From Flavobacteriaceae bacterium (GTDB lineage: Bacteria; Bacteroidota; Bacteroidia; Flavobacteriales; Flavobacteriaceae): a stretch of 40,011 bases of DNA. A program made the position numbers and the translations under genes. The stretch lies in the NCBI GenBank assembly GCA_014239275.1, contig JAAZZF010000044.1, positions 1 through 40,011 of the forward strand. The letters are read 5' to 3'. Below are positions 23,762 to 31,443 of this stretch, piece by piece (positions within the stretch are counted from its first letter, which is position 1; each line of letters starts with the position of its first letter). The notes below the pieces were generated by a model that saw nothing but the letters and a program-made list of their open reading frames with translations, had not been told where the DNA came from and searched no databases.

Positions 23762-24943
23762 TTAAATAACTTCAAATAAACCAGCTGCTCCCATTCCACC
23801 ACCAACACACATGGTAGAAACTACATATTTAGCTCCTCGTCTTTTACCTTCAATAAGTGCATGACCAACCATTCTAGATCCACTCATGCCATATGGATGA
23901 CCCACAGAAATAGAACCACCATTAACATTTAAAAGTTCGTCTGGAATACCTAAAATATCTCTACAATAGATCACTTGAACTGCAAAAGCTTCATTAAGTT
24001 CCCATAATCCTATGTCACTCATTTTAAGTCCATTCTGCTTTAATAGCTTCGGGACTGCATAAATTGGTCCAATACCCATCTCGTCTGGCTCACATCCAGC
24101 GACAGCAATTCCTCTGTATATTCCAAGAGGAGTTACATTATGTTTTGCTGCCACATTTGATTCCATTAAAACACAAGCAGATGCACCATCGGATAACTGA
24201 CTGGCATTTCCCGCAGTAATTGAACCTCCTTCAACAACAGGCTTGAGTGATCTTAATCCTTCAATTGTTGTTGATGGTCTATTACATTCATCTTTTGAAA
24301 TTGTCTTTTCAATAAATGAAATTTCTTTAGTTTCCTTATCCATAACTCCCATAGTTGTAGTAACCGAAATAATTTCATCATCAAATTTTCCTTCATCTTG
24401 ACCTTTAGCAGTTCTAAGTTGACTTTGAAGCGCATATTGATCTTGAGATTCTCTAGAAATATTGTACCTGTTGGCAACAACCTCAGCAGTTTGAAGCATT
24501 GGCATATAAATATGTTTGTGTTTTGCGATTAAATTTTTGTCTACATACCTATCTAAATTCATTTTTTCAGTTTGAACTAAACTAATTGAATCTAGGCCAC
24601 CACCAACAACAACATCCATTCCGTCACTAATGATTTGTTTTGCTGCAGTTGCAATTGCCATCATTCCAGAGGAACATTGTCTATCTAAACTCATACCACT
24701 TACTGTAACTGGAAGACCGGCTGCTAAAGCTGCATTTCTGGCCACATTAGCATGTGTTGTACCTTGTTGAAGAGCAGCTCCCATTATTACATCATCTACT
24801 TTGTCAGGATCAACTTCTGACCTTTTTACTGCTTCCTCTATTGCCCAACCAGCCATAGTTGGAGCAGTTGTATTATTGAATGTCCCTCTATAAGATTTCG
24901 TTAAGGGAGTTCTAGCTGTTGAAACTATTAATGCATCTCTCAA
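23762..24943 (-). CDS. Acetyl-CoA acyltransferase (thiolase, FadA-type)
   Basis: Thiolase of 393 residues that cleaves a 3-oxoacyl-CoA with CoA, releasing acetyl-CoA. Catalytic Cys in [12 protein letters not shown] (about residue 90), NEAF, His in [14 protein letters not shown] and Cys in [11 protein letters not shown] are all present. The GHPYGMSG form is frequent in thiolases of specialised beta-oxidation clusters. The start codon is TTG at 24943: the family N-terminus [16 protein letters not shown] begins exactly there and no ATG is available. It starts 2 bases after the stop of the enone reductase gene, so translation is probably coupled. Confidence 0.9.
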   Translation of the reverse strand: MRDALIVSTARTPLTKSYRGTFNNTTAPTMAGWAIEEAVKRSEVDPDKVDDVIMGAALQQGTTHANVARNAALAAGLPVTVSGMSLDRQCSSGMMAIATAAKQIISDGMDVVVGGGLDSISLVQTEKMNLDRYVDKNLIAKHKHIYMPMLQTAEVVANRYNISRESQDQYALQSQLRTAKGQDEGKFDDEIISVTTTMGVMDKETKEISFIEKTISKDECNRPSTTIEGLRSLKPVVEGGSITAGNASQLSDGASACVLMESNVAAKHNVTPLGIYRGIAVAGCEPDEMGIGPIYAVPKLLKQNGLKMSDIGLWELNEAFAVQVIYCRDILGIPDELLNVNGGSISVGHPYGMSGSRMVGHALIEGKRRGAKYVVSTMCVGGGMGAAGLFEVI

Positions 24944-24945
24944 AA

Positions 24946-25941
24946 TTATAGTTTTAAAATTAATTTACCTTTTTTATTCCCATTAAATAACTTTTTAAAA
25001 ACTTCATAAAAGTTCTCTATGCCTTCATAAACATCTTCTTTTGACTTTAAAGTACCGTCAAGAATCCATTCGGTCATTTCTTTAGTAGCCAGTGGATATT
25101 TTTTTGCAAAATCTAAAACAACCATCCCTTTCATGGTTGCTCTGTTAACAAGTAAAGACAAATAATTATTTGGCCCTTTAGCTGACATTTCATTGTATTG
25201 TGAAATAGCACCACATATTACAATTCTTGCTCCCATTCTTAAAAAAACTAGAGCCGCATCTAAAATTTCACCACCAACATTATCAAAATACACATCTATT
25301 CCATCTTGACATTCTCTTTTTATTCCTCTTTTTACACTTTCATTTTTATAATCAATACACCCATCAAAACCTAATTCGTTGATTACATAATCACATTTCT
25401 CCTTTCCACCAGCAATTCCAACAACTTTACATCCTTTAATCTTTGCAATTTGACCAACAATACTTCCAACAGCACCAGCTGCTGCTGATACAAGCACAGT
25501 ATCACCTTCTTTTATATTACCAACTTCAAGAATACCAAAATATGCGGTCATTCCAGGCATACCCAACGTTCCAATGTAAGTTGGTAAAGGTATCTTACTA
25601 CTAGGGACTTTAAAATATCCCTTACCATCTGAAATTGAGTATTGTTGAACTCCACCCCAACCGGAAAGAATGTCTCCTTTATTAAAATTTGTGTTTTTTG
25701 ATTCTATAACTTCCCCAATTGTTCCTGCCCTCATAACTTCTCCTATTTGAACTGGAGGAATATATGATCTTGTTTCATTTAACCATCCTCTCATAGCTGG
25801 ATCAAGTGATACGTATAAATTTTTTAGAAGAACTTCACCATCATTAATTTCTCCTATATCTTCCAAATCATGAGTCCAAGTATTTTCCGATGGAAAACCA
25901 GATGGACGAGCTGCTAATTTTACAATTTTATTTTTTAACAT
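24946..25941 (-). CDS. NADP-dependent oxidoreductase (CurA/prostaglandin reductase-like MDR)
   Basis: Zinc-free medium-chain dehydrogenase of 331 residues. [15 protein letters not shown] and [12 protein letters not shown] are hallmarks of the CurA/PTGR group, which reduces alpha-beta double bonds of enones and enals with NADPH. The cofactor loop is [15 protein letters not shown] and Y197-region [15 protein letters not shown] follows. As the first gene of the lower minus-strand unit, directly before the thiolase, it may saturate an unsaturated intermediate of the degraded compound. The exact substrate is unknown. Confidence 0.88.
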   Translation of the reverse strand: MLKNKIVKLAARPSGFPSENTWTHDLEDIGEINDGEVLLKNLYVSLDPAMRGWLNETRSYIPPVQIGEVMRAGTIGEVIESKNTNFNKGDILSGWGGVQQYSISDGKGYFKVPSSKIPLPTYIGTLGMPGMTAYFGILEVGNIKEGDTVLVSAAAGAVGSIVGQIAKIKGCKVVGIAGGKEKCDYVINELGFDGCIDYKNESVKRGIKRECQDGIDVYFDNVGGEILDAALVFLRMGARIVICGAISQYNEMSAKGPNNYLSLLVNRATMKGMVVLDFAKKYPLATKEMTEWILDGTLKSKEDVYEGIENFYEVFKKLFNGNKKGKLILKL

Positions 25942-25990
25942 ATATTATGTGTTTTGAGTACATTGTAGTTTATAAAGTAGGTAAAAATAT

Positions 25991-26025
25991 AAAAAAATAT
26001 TATGCGCGCATAATATTTTTTTTTT
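25991..26025 (-). terminator. Perfect 32-base palindromic terminator
   Basis: AAAAAAATATTATGCG (25991-26006) and its exact complement (26007-26022) abut with no spacer, centred on GCGC, and T-runs flank both sides (to 26025 on the plus strand). It lies just beyond the 3' end of the enoyl-CoA hydratase gene at 26035 and 50 bases before the MDR start, so it separates two minus-strand transcription units. It could act in either direction. Confidence 0.8.
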
Positions 26026-26034
26026 AAAAATAAA

Positions 26035-26847
26035 TTATTTCCAATTTGGTTTTCTTTTTTCTTTAAATGCAGAAATGCCTTCTTTGGCATCATCAGAATT
26101 TAGTACTAATTCTAACATGTCGGCCAGATACTTATGATTAGATTCACTAGAGCTAATCCTGTCAATCGCCTCTAAGCCATATTTTATTGCTTTTGGCGAA
26201 TTATTTGTAACCTCATCTAACCATTTTGAAACAACAGATCCAATTTCAACCTGATTAGTGATTTGAGAAACTAACCCCCAATGATAAGCAGTTTTAACAT
26301 CTAAATTATAACCTCTAATACACCAATCAACTACATTTCTAACAGAGATTACTTTTGACAAAGATTCCATTACTTGCATTGGAAATATTCCTCTTTTTAC
26401 TTCTGGAAGACCTAGTTTAAGTCCATCTATTGAAACAATATAATTACAACCGGCTATCAATAAAAAACCTCCCGCATAAACATCTCCCTCTAACTGACAA
26501 ATTTTAGGCTTATAAAGTTTATTAAATAATTCTCCAATCAAAATTTTTGAATTGGCTTGTGGAACAGTTGATTTATTTTCTTCTACTTCCCCACTAATAG
26601 CTTTTAGATCTAATCCTGAACAAAAAACATCTCCATTTGACTTTAACAATAAAGCCCTGACATTGTCACAGTAGGATGCATATTGGAAAGCAAATGCTAT
26701 TTCATTTATCATTTGAGGATGTAAAGCATTTTTCTTATTTGGACGATTTAATGTGATACTAAAGACGTGATCAGTTTCGTCTAACTCTATAAAATCAAAT
26801 TTATATGATTTTATATTTTTTATATCGTTTTCATTAAAGTAGTTCAT
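26035..26847 (-). CDS. Enoyl-CoA hydratase/isomerase family protein
   Basis: Crotonase-fold protein of 270 residues from ATG 26847. A GTG at 26859, overlapping the upstream stop by 4 bases, is an alternative start and would add four residues. SITLNRPNKKNALHPQM and NGDVFCSGLDLKAI form the first oxyanion region, and EGDVYAGGFLLIAGCN the second. GLPEVKRGIFPMQVM carries the Glu of hydratase-type members. Immediately downstream of the carboxyltransferase gene, the pair resembles LiuB-LiuC and AtuC-AtuE, where the hydratase acts on the carboxylated 3-methylglutaconyl- or isohexenylglutaconyl-CoA. That role is inferred. Confidence 0.83.
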   Translation of the reverse strand: MNYFNENDIKNIKSYKFDFIELDETDHVFSITLNRPNKKNALHPQMINEIAFAFQYASYCDNVRALLLKSNGDVFCSGLDLKAISGEVEENKSTVPQANSKILIGELFNKLYKPKICQLEGDVYAGGFLLIAGCNYIVSIDGLKLGLPEVKRGIFPMQVMESLSKVISVRNVVDWCIRGYNLDVKTAYHWGLVSQITNQVEIGSVVSKWLDEVTNNSPKAIKYGLEAIDRISSSESNHKYLADMLELVLNSDDAKEGISAFKEKRKPNWK

Positions 26848-26855
26848 AGCATATA

Positions 26856-28454
26856 TCACATTCTAAATACTCCAAAAGAACTAGATCCTTTTATTTCATT
26901 GTTGTAAACGGCTGCCAATGCTAAGGATAAGTATTTTCTAGTATCTGTCGGGTCAATAACTCCATCATCCCAAACCTCAGATGTAGTATGCCAAACACTA
27001 GCCTTTTCATCAGCCTCTTCAGCCAGCTTTTCCTTTTCTATTTTAAGTTTTTCTTCATCAATAACTTTATTTAATGAAGATGCTGAATTTCTTTTAATTA
27101 TTTCCATTACACCAGACAATTGATCTGCTCCCATAACGCCAGATTTTACATTTGGATATGAAAACAGAAATCTAGGTTCAAAAGATCTACCACACATTGC
27201 ATAATTTCCAGCACCATATGAATTACCAACCTGTAGACTAATGTGTGGAACTGTACTTCCAGAAACAGCATGAATTAATTGAGATCCACTATTAATCATT
27301 CCATTTTGTTCATATCTCTTTCCTACCATAAAGCCTGTAGTATTATGAATAAATAGTAAAGGAGTATTAGATTTATTAGCCAATTGTATAAAATGTGTAG
27401 CTTTTCTTGCTGACTCAATAAAAATTACTCCATTATTTGCAATAATTCCAATAGGGTAACCATTAATTTTTGTCCAACAGCAAAACATTGTTCTGCCATA
27501 ATTTTCTTTGAATTCAAGAAATTCAGAACTATCAACAAATCTTTTGACAAGTTCTCGAATATCAAAACGCTTTTTCAAGTTAGAAGGAATAATCCCTATA
27601 ATCTCATCTTTAACGAATTTTGGGGAAGATGCATCGCTCTTGTACTTGTTATCTGCTGGCTGCTTAATTTTTTTAATTAAATTTTTTGTTATTTCTAGAG
27701 CATCTTTTTCATCTTTAGCTAAAAAATCTGAAACACCAGAAATACTACTATGCATTTGAGCTCCTCCTAATTCCTCATCATTAGCATCTTCATTAGTTGC
27801 CATTTTTACTAATGGTGGTCCTGCTAAAAAGACTTTAGCTGCATTCTTCTGGAGAATTGAATAGTCAGACATACCAGGAACATAAGCACCACCTGCTGTT
27901 GCATTACCAAACACTACAGAAATTGTTGGAATCCCTTCTTTAGACCTTCTAGACATCTCCATAAAAAACTTACCATAATTATTAAAAACCCTGTCTTGAT
28001 CTGGTAAATTAGCTCCACCACTTTCAACAAGATTTATAGTTAATAATTTATTTTCACTAGCAATTTGTGATAATCTTAGATTTTTTAAGCTTGTAGCATA
28101 ATCAATTGCACCTGCTTTTCTTGTTGCAACATTTGCATTAATTAAGCAAAGTACATTAGAAACATATCCCAAAACAACTACTGTAGTTCCACCTGCACCA
28201 AACCCATTTTCATGTTTTAAGCCAGCAAGAGACATCAATTCTATGTGAGGTTTATTTTTGTCAAGCAACAAGTCTATTTTTTCTCTAGCAAGTAGTTTTT
28301 TTCTTTTTCTGGTTCTTTTAATTTTATCTTTATTGCCTTCTAACTTTGATAATTTAAAATACGAATTAAGTTCTTTCAATAGTTTCTTCATAGAAATCTC
28401 ATTTTCAATAAAATTTGAACTTAAAACATCAATATTTGACTTACGAACTTTCAT
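26856..28454 (-). CDS. Acyl-CoA carboxylase carboxyltransferase (beta) subunit
   Basis: Carboxyltransferase of 532 residues, similar to the beta subunits of methylcrotonyl-, geranyl- and propionyl-CoA carboxylases. RTRKRKKLLAREKIDLLLD, NLVESGGANLPDQDRVFNNY, FGNATAGGAYVPGMSD and GNSYGAGNYAMCGRSFEPRF are conserved CT motifs, and the end SFGVFRM matches LiuB-like proteins. It transfers carboxylate from carboxybiotin to an acyl-CoA and so needs a biotin carboxylase/BCCP chain, which is not encoded anywhere in the window. First gene of its unit, followed by a hydratase. Substrate not assignable by eye. Confidence 0.88.
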   Translation of the reverse strand: MKVRKSNIDVLSSNFIENEISMKKLLKELNSYFKLSKLEGNKDKIKRTRKRKKLLAREKIDLLLDKNKPHIELMSLAGLKHENGFGAGGTTVVVLGYVSNVLCLINANVATRKAGAIDYATSLKNLRLSQIASENKLLTINLVESGGANLPDQDRVFNNYGKFFMEMSRRSKEGIPTISVVFGNATAGGAYVPGMSDYSILQKNAAKVFLAGPPLVKMATNEDANDEELGGAQMHSSISGVSDFLAKDEKDALEITKNLIKKIKQPADNKYKSDASSPKFVKDEIIGIIPSNLKKRFDIRELVKRFVDSSEFLEFKENYGRTMFCCWTKINGYPIGIIANNGVIFIESARKATHFIQLANKSNTPLLFIHNTTGFMVGKRYEQNGMINSGSQLIHAVSGSTVPHISLQVGNSYGAGNYAMCGRSFEPRFLFSYPNVKSGVMGADQLSGVMEIIKRNSASSLNKVIDEEKLKIEKEKLAEEADEKASVWHTTSEVWDDGVIDPTDTRKYLSLALAAVYNNEIKGSSSFGVFRM

Positions 28455-28500
28455 TAAATAAACATTTTATTTTAATTTATTATTAAATTGATATTGAATA

Positions 28501-28508
28501 CAAAATTA
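28501..28508 (-). promoter_or_regulatory. Candidate -7 promoter box for the carboxyltransferase unit
   Basis: On the minus strand 28508-28501 reads TAATTTTG, an exact TAnnTTTG match 46 bases before the start at 28454. A TTTG at 28527-28524 could be the -33 element, though the 15-base spacing is short. The remaining 28455-28678 gap shows no supported gene. Confidence 0.35.
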
Positions 28509-28678
28509 ATTAAAAATTAATGACAAATATACTGTCTTTTACATGCTATCATTATTAGAGCTATTTTTATAGGAATTGAAATGACTATATAAAATGAGAA
28601 AAAAATATTTTATATTGTAGTGGCGGGGAAAATGGAATAGGAATCGCTGAATTAAAAAAACTAATTAAAATTAAAATT

Positions 28679-30343
28679 ATGATAGATGAATTATTTGACT
28701 TTCCTTTTTATAAATGGGAAGAAAAACTGAAAAACAAACCATTCTTAAAACAACCATTTGGGGACTTATGGGAAAATTACACCTGGGAACAAGTTGGTAA
28801 TATGGCTAGAAAGCTTTCAACAGGTTTAAAATCAATGGGTCTTCCAGAAAAAAGTCATATTGGATTAGTTTCTAAAAACTGTAGAGAATGGATTATTGCT
28901 GATTTAGCTATTTCTATGTCAGGACACATTTCCGTTCCATTTTTTCCCACTTTAAAATCATACGAAATTGAAAAACTACTAGATTTTGGTGATGTTAGTG
29001 CTTTGTTTGTTGGAAAATTAGAAAATTGGGAGGAAATGAAACAAGGGGTAAGAGATGATATGCCAATTATCGCATTTCCTCATTATAAAGATCACTCAAA
29101 AATTTCTGAAGGCAAACAATGGTATGATTTTATTAATGAATTTGATGCTCAAACTGAAGATTTTAAACCAAAATTAAAAGACATTTGGACTATAATTTTT
29201 ACTTCTGGTACAACGGGTGATCCAAAAGGAGTAGTTCTTACTTATGAAACACTTTATAATACTAAGAGAATTACTGAAGATGGCAATCCTTTAAAAGTTG
29301 ATTTTTCAGGAAATAATGATTTCATTTCATATATGCCATTAAACCATATCTTTGAAAGAGTAGTCATTGAACATTCAGCTTTTAGATTTGGAGGAACAAT
29401 TTCTTTTGTTGAATCCCTGGAAACTTTTGGTCAGAATTTGAATGATGTTAAACCAACAGCCTTTCAAGGAGTTCCTAGGATATATTCTAAATTTCAAGAA
29501 AAGATTTTAATGAAAATGTCTCAAAAAAAGCTTTCTACATTATTAAAAATCCCTATCATTTCATTTATTCTAAAAAAGAAATTAAGAGGTGCTTTAGGAA
29601 TGTCTAGAGTAAGATCACTAGTTACTGGAGCAGCTGCTATGCCTCTTGAACTACTAGATTGGTATAAGAGCATAGGTATATACATCACAAATGGATATGG
29701 TATGACAGAAAACTGTGCTACCTGTACAAATCTAAATCCATATCAACCTTTAGGAAGAGGATCGGTTGGAAAAGCTACATCTGGTGTTGATTTGAAAATT
29801 AGTGAGCAAGGTGAAATTTTAATGAAGGGGCCTTTTACCTTAACATGTTATTACAAGAATGAAGAAATTACCAACCAAACCCTGAGAGATGGATGGCTTT
29901 ACACTGGAGATAAAGGATATATTGATGATGATGGATTTTTATACATTACCGGTAGAGTAAAAGATATATTTAAAACATCTAAAGGAAAATATATAGAACC
30001 TGGTGTTTTAGAAACATATTTTGGAAATATTAATGAATTTTCACAACTATGTGTAGTGGGATTAGCATGTGACCAACCATTGCTTATGGCTGTTCCTTCT
30101 GAATTAGCAATTAAAAACAAGGAATCTGTTTCAATCAAATTAGCTAAAATTCTAGAAGAGGTAAATGAAAAATTAGATAACTATAAAAAAATCTCTAAAA
30201 TCATATTAGTCAAAGAGGATTGGGTTCCTGAAAATGGAATGACAACACCAACCTTAAAAATTAAAAGAGCAAAAATTGATGAAAAATTTTCTGACAAGTA
30301 TGGAGAATGGGAAAAAAGTGAAAATACAGTTATTTGGGAATAA
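28679..30343 (+). CDS. Long-chain fatty-acid--CoA ligase (AMP-forming)
   Basis: ANL-superfamily enzyme of 554 residues that activates a carboxylic acid to its acyl-CoA via an acyl-adenylate. IIFTSGTTGDPKGVVLTYE is the P-loop, NGYGMTENCATC the A5 motif, and WLYTGDKGYIDDDGFLYITG with RVKDIFKTSKGKYIEP the A7/A8 region. TLKIKRAKI near the end gives the C-terminal lysines. The overall layout is that of long-chain (ACSL/FadD15-like) ligases. It likely supplies the CoA ester degraded by the facing minus-strand operons. The next gene begins 5 bases after its stop. Confidence 0.9.
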   Translation: MIDELFDFPFYKWEEKLKNKPFLKQPFGDLWENYTWEQVGNMARKLSTGLKSMGLPEKSHIGLVSKNCREWIIADLAISMSGHISVPFFPTLKSYEIEKLLDFGDVSALFVGKLENWEEMKQGVRDDMPIIAFPHYKDHSKISEGKQWYDFINEFDAQTEDFKPKLKDIWTIIFTSGTTGDPKGVVLTYETLYNTKRITEDGNPLKVDFSGNNDFISYMPLNHIFERVVIEHSAFRFGGTISFVESLETFGQNLNDVKPTAFQGVPRIYSKFQEKILMKMSQKKLSTLLKIPIISFILKKKLRGALGMSRVRSLVTGAAAMPLELLDWYKSIGIYITNGYGMTENCATCTNLNPYQPLGRGSVGKATSGVDLKISEQGEILMKGPFTLTCYYKNEEITNQTLRDGWLYTGDKGYIDDDGFLYITGRVKDIFKTSKGKYIEPGVLETYFGNINEFSQLCVVGLACDQPLLMAVPSELAIKNKESVSIKLAKILEEVNEKLDNYKKISKIILVKEDWVPENGMTTPTLKIKRAKIDEKFSDKYGEWEKSENTVIWE

Positions 30344-30348
30344 CTTTG

Positions 30349-31371
30349 ATGCTATATATTCTTACTTTCATTATCGGATTAATTACTTTTAAAGTATATC
30401 ATTCTTTACTTAATGATAATGTACTTGAAAAGTATATCGAGAAATTAATTTCTAACGCGACATTTAAAGAAATTCCTGAACTTATTAAAGGGAAAACAGG
30501 TTTTGCAAATAATTTAGGAGTAAAAATTTTCTATGAAGACTTATGTCTATGTGAAAAACCTAAATCAACAGTAATTTTAATTAATGGTTCCTCTGAATCA
30601 TTAATACAATGGCCAGATAAAATGGTCCGAAATATTTTAAAAAATGATTTTAGAGTAATAAGGTTTGATAATAGAGGACTAGGAATGTCTGACTGGATTA
30701 AAGACTGGAGCAATTCTAATTCATACAGCTTAAATGATATGGCATTAGATACCTTAGCAGTAGCTAATCATCTAAAGTTAGATAAGTTTCATTTAATTGG
30801 GTATTCTATGGGTGGAATGATATCTCAAATTTTAGCTATTAATTATCCTGAAAAAATACTTTCTCTTACTACATTAATGTCAAGTGCTCATGTATTTGAT
30901 CCTGAAGCTAAAAAAGCAGATAGCAAACGACTTGGTCAATTAAGAAAAATGATCTATGGATACAGAAATAAAAAAAGAGAGCTTAAAAAAGCACTTAAGT
31001 TTCATTTTAAATTATCACATCTATGGGTAGGAAGCGAAAACTATGTGCCTAATCAAGAAAAAGAGCTAGAAAAAGTGCTCTATGAAATCAAAAAAAGAAA
31101 TGGATATAACAAAAAAGCTTTTTATCAACACAAAAAAGCAATTAAAAATTCTGGTTCTAGATATAGTAAGTTAAAAAAAATAAAAACTCCTACTTTAATC
31201 ATTCACGGATCTGATGACCTTTTAATAAAAGCAAGTCATTCGAAAAAAATGGCTTCTTTAATACACGGATGTAAGCTTTATATTATCAAAGGAATGGGGC
31301 ATGATTTCAATAAAAATTTTAAAAACCGAATAAATAGTATTATTTTGCCACATATATTAAGAAATTCTTAA
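30349..31371 (+). CDS. Alpha/beta hydrolase with N-terminal membrane helix
   Basis: Protein of 340 residues from ATG 30349, preferred to a TTG at 30334 inside the upstream gene. An N-terminal hydrophobic segment (MLYILTFIIGLITFKVYHSL) suggests membrane attachment. The hydrolase core has VILINGSSESLIQW (oxyanion), FDNRGLGMSDW, nucleophile elbow GYSMGGM, acid Asp in IHGSDDLL and base His in GMGHDF. Between about residues 205 and 280 there is a very Lys-rich cap. Co-transcribed with the acyl-CoA ligase, it may release the acid that the ligase activates, for example from an ester. That is inferred from order alone. Confidence 0.85.
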   Translation: MLYILTFIIGLITFKVYHSLLNDNVLEKYIEKLISNATFKEIPELIKGKTGFANNLGVKIFYEDLCLCEKPKSTVILINGSSESLIQWPDKMVRNILKNDFRVIRFDNRGLGMSDWIKDWSNSNSYSLNDMALDTLAVANHLKLDKFHLIGYSMGGMISQILAINYPEKILSLTTLMSSAHVFDPEAKKADSKRLGQLRKMIYGYRNKKRELKKALKFHFKLSHLWVGSENYVPNQEKELEKVLYEIKKRNGYNKKAFYQHKKAIKNSGSRYSKLKKIKTPTLIIHGSDDLLIKASHSKKMASLIHGCKLYIIKGMGHDFNKNFKNRINSIILPHILRNS

Positions 31372-31443
31372 ATTTACTATTTAAAACCTAAAAATAGTTT
31401 AATACAGGAATAAAATATATACAATTTAACCAAAACAATAATT

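Noticed and set aside
24253-24480. Minus-strand alternative-frame ORF within the thiolase gene
   Set aside because: Low-complexity shadow (Lys/Leu rich) of conserved thiolase sequence.
28596-28678. In-frame upstream extension of the acyl-CoA ligase (codons for SGGENGIGIAELKK)
   Set aside because: The frame is open back to a stop at 28595 but has no usable start codon, and the ATG at 28679 gives the expected family N-terminus.
30334-30348. TTG start for the second alpha/beta hydrolase, inside the acyl-CoA ligase gene
   Set aside because: An ATG five codons later, just after the upstream stop, begins exactly with the membrane helix.
31376-31398. Inverted repeat ACTATTT/AAATAGT before the TonB receptor gene
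   Set aside because: Only 7-base arms of A/T-rich sequence with a 9-base loop; expected by chance in this composition.
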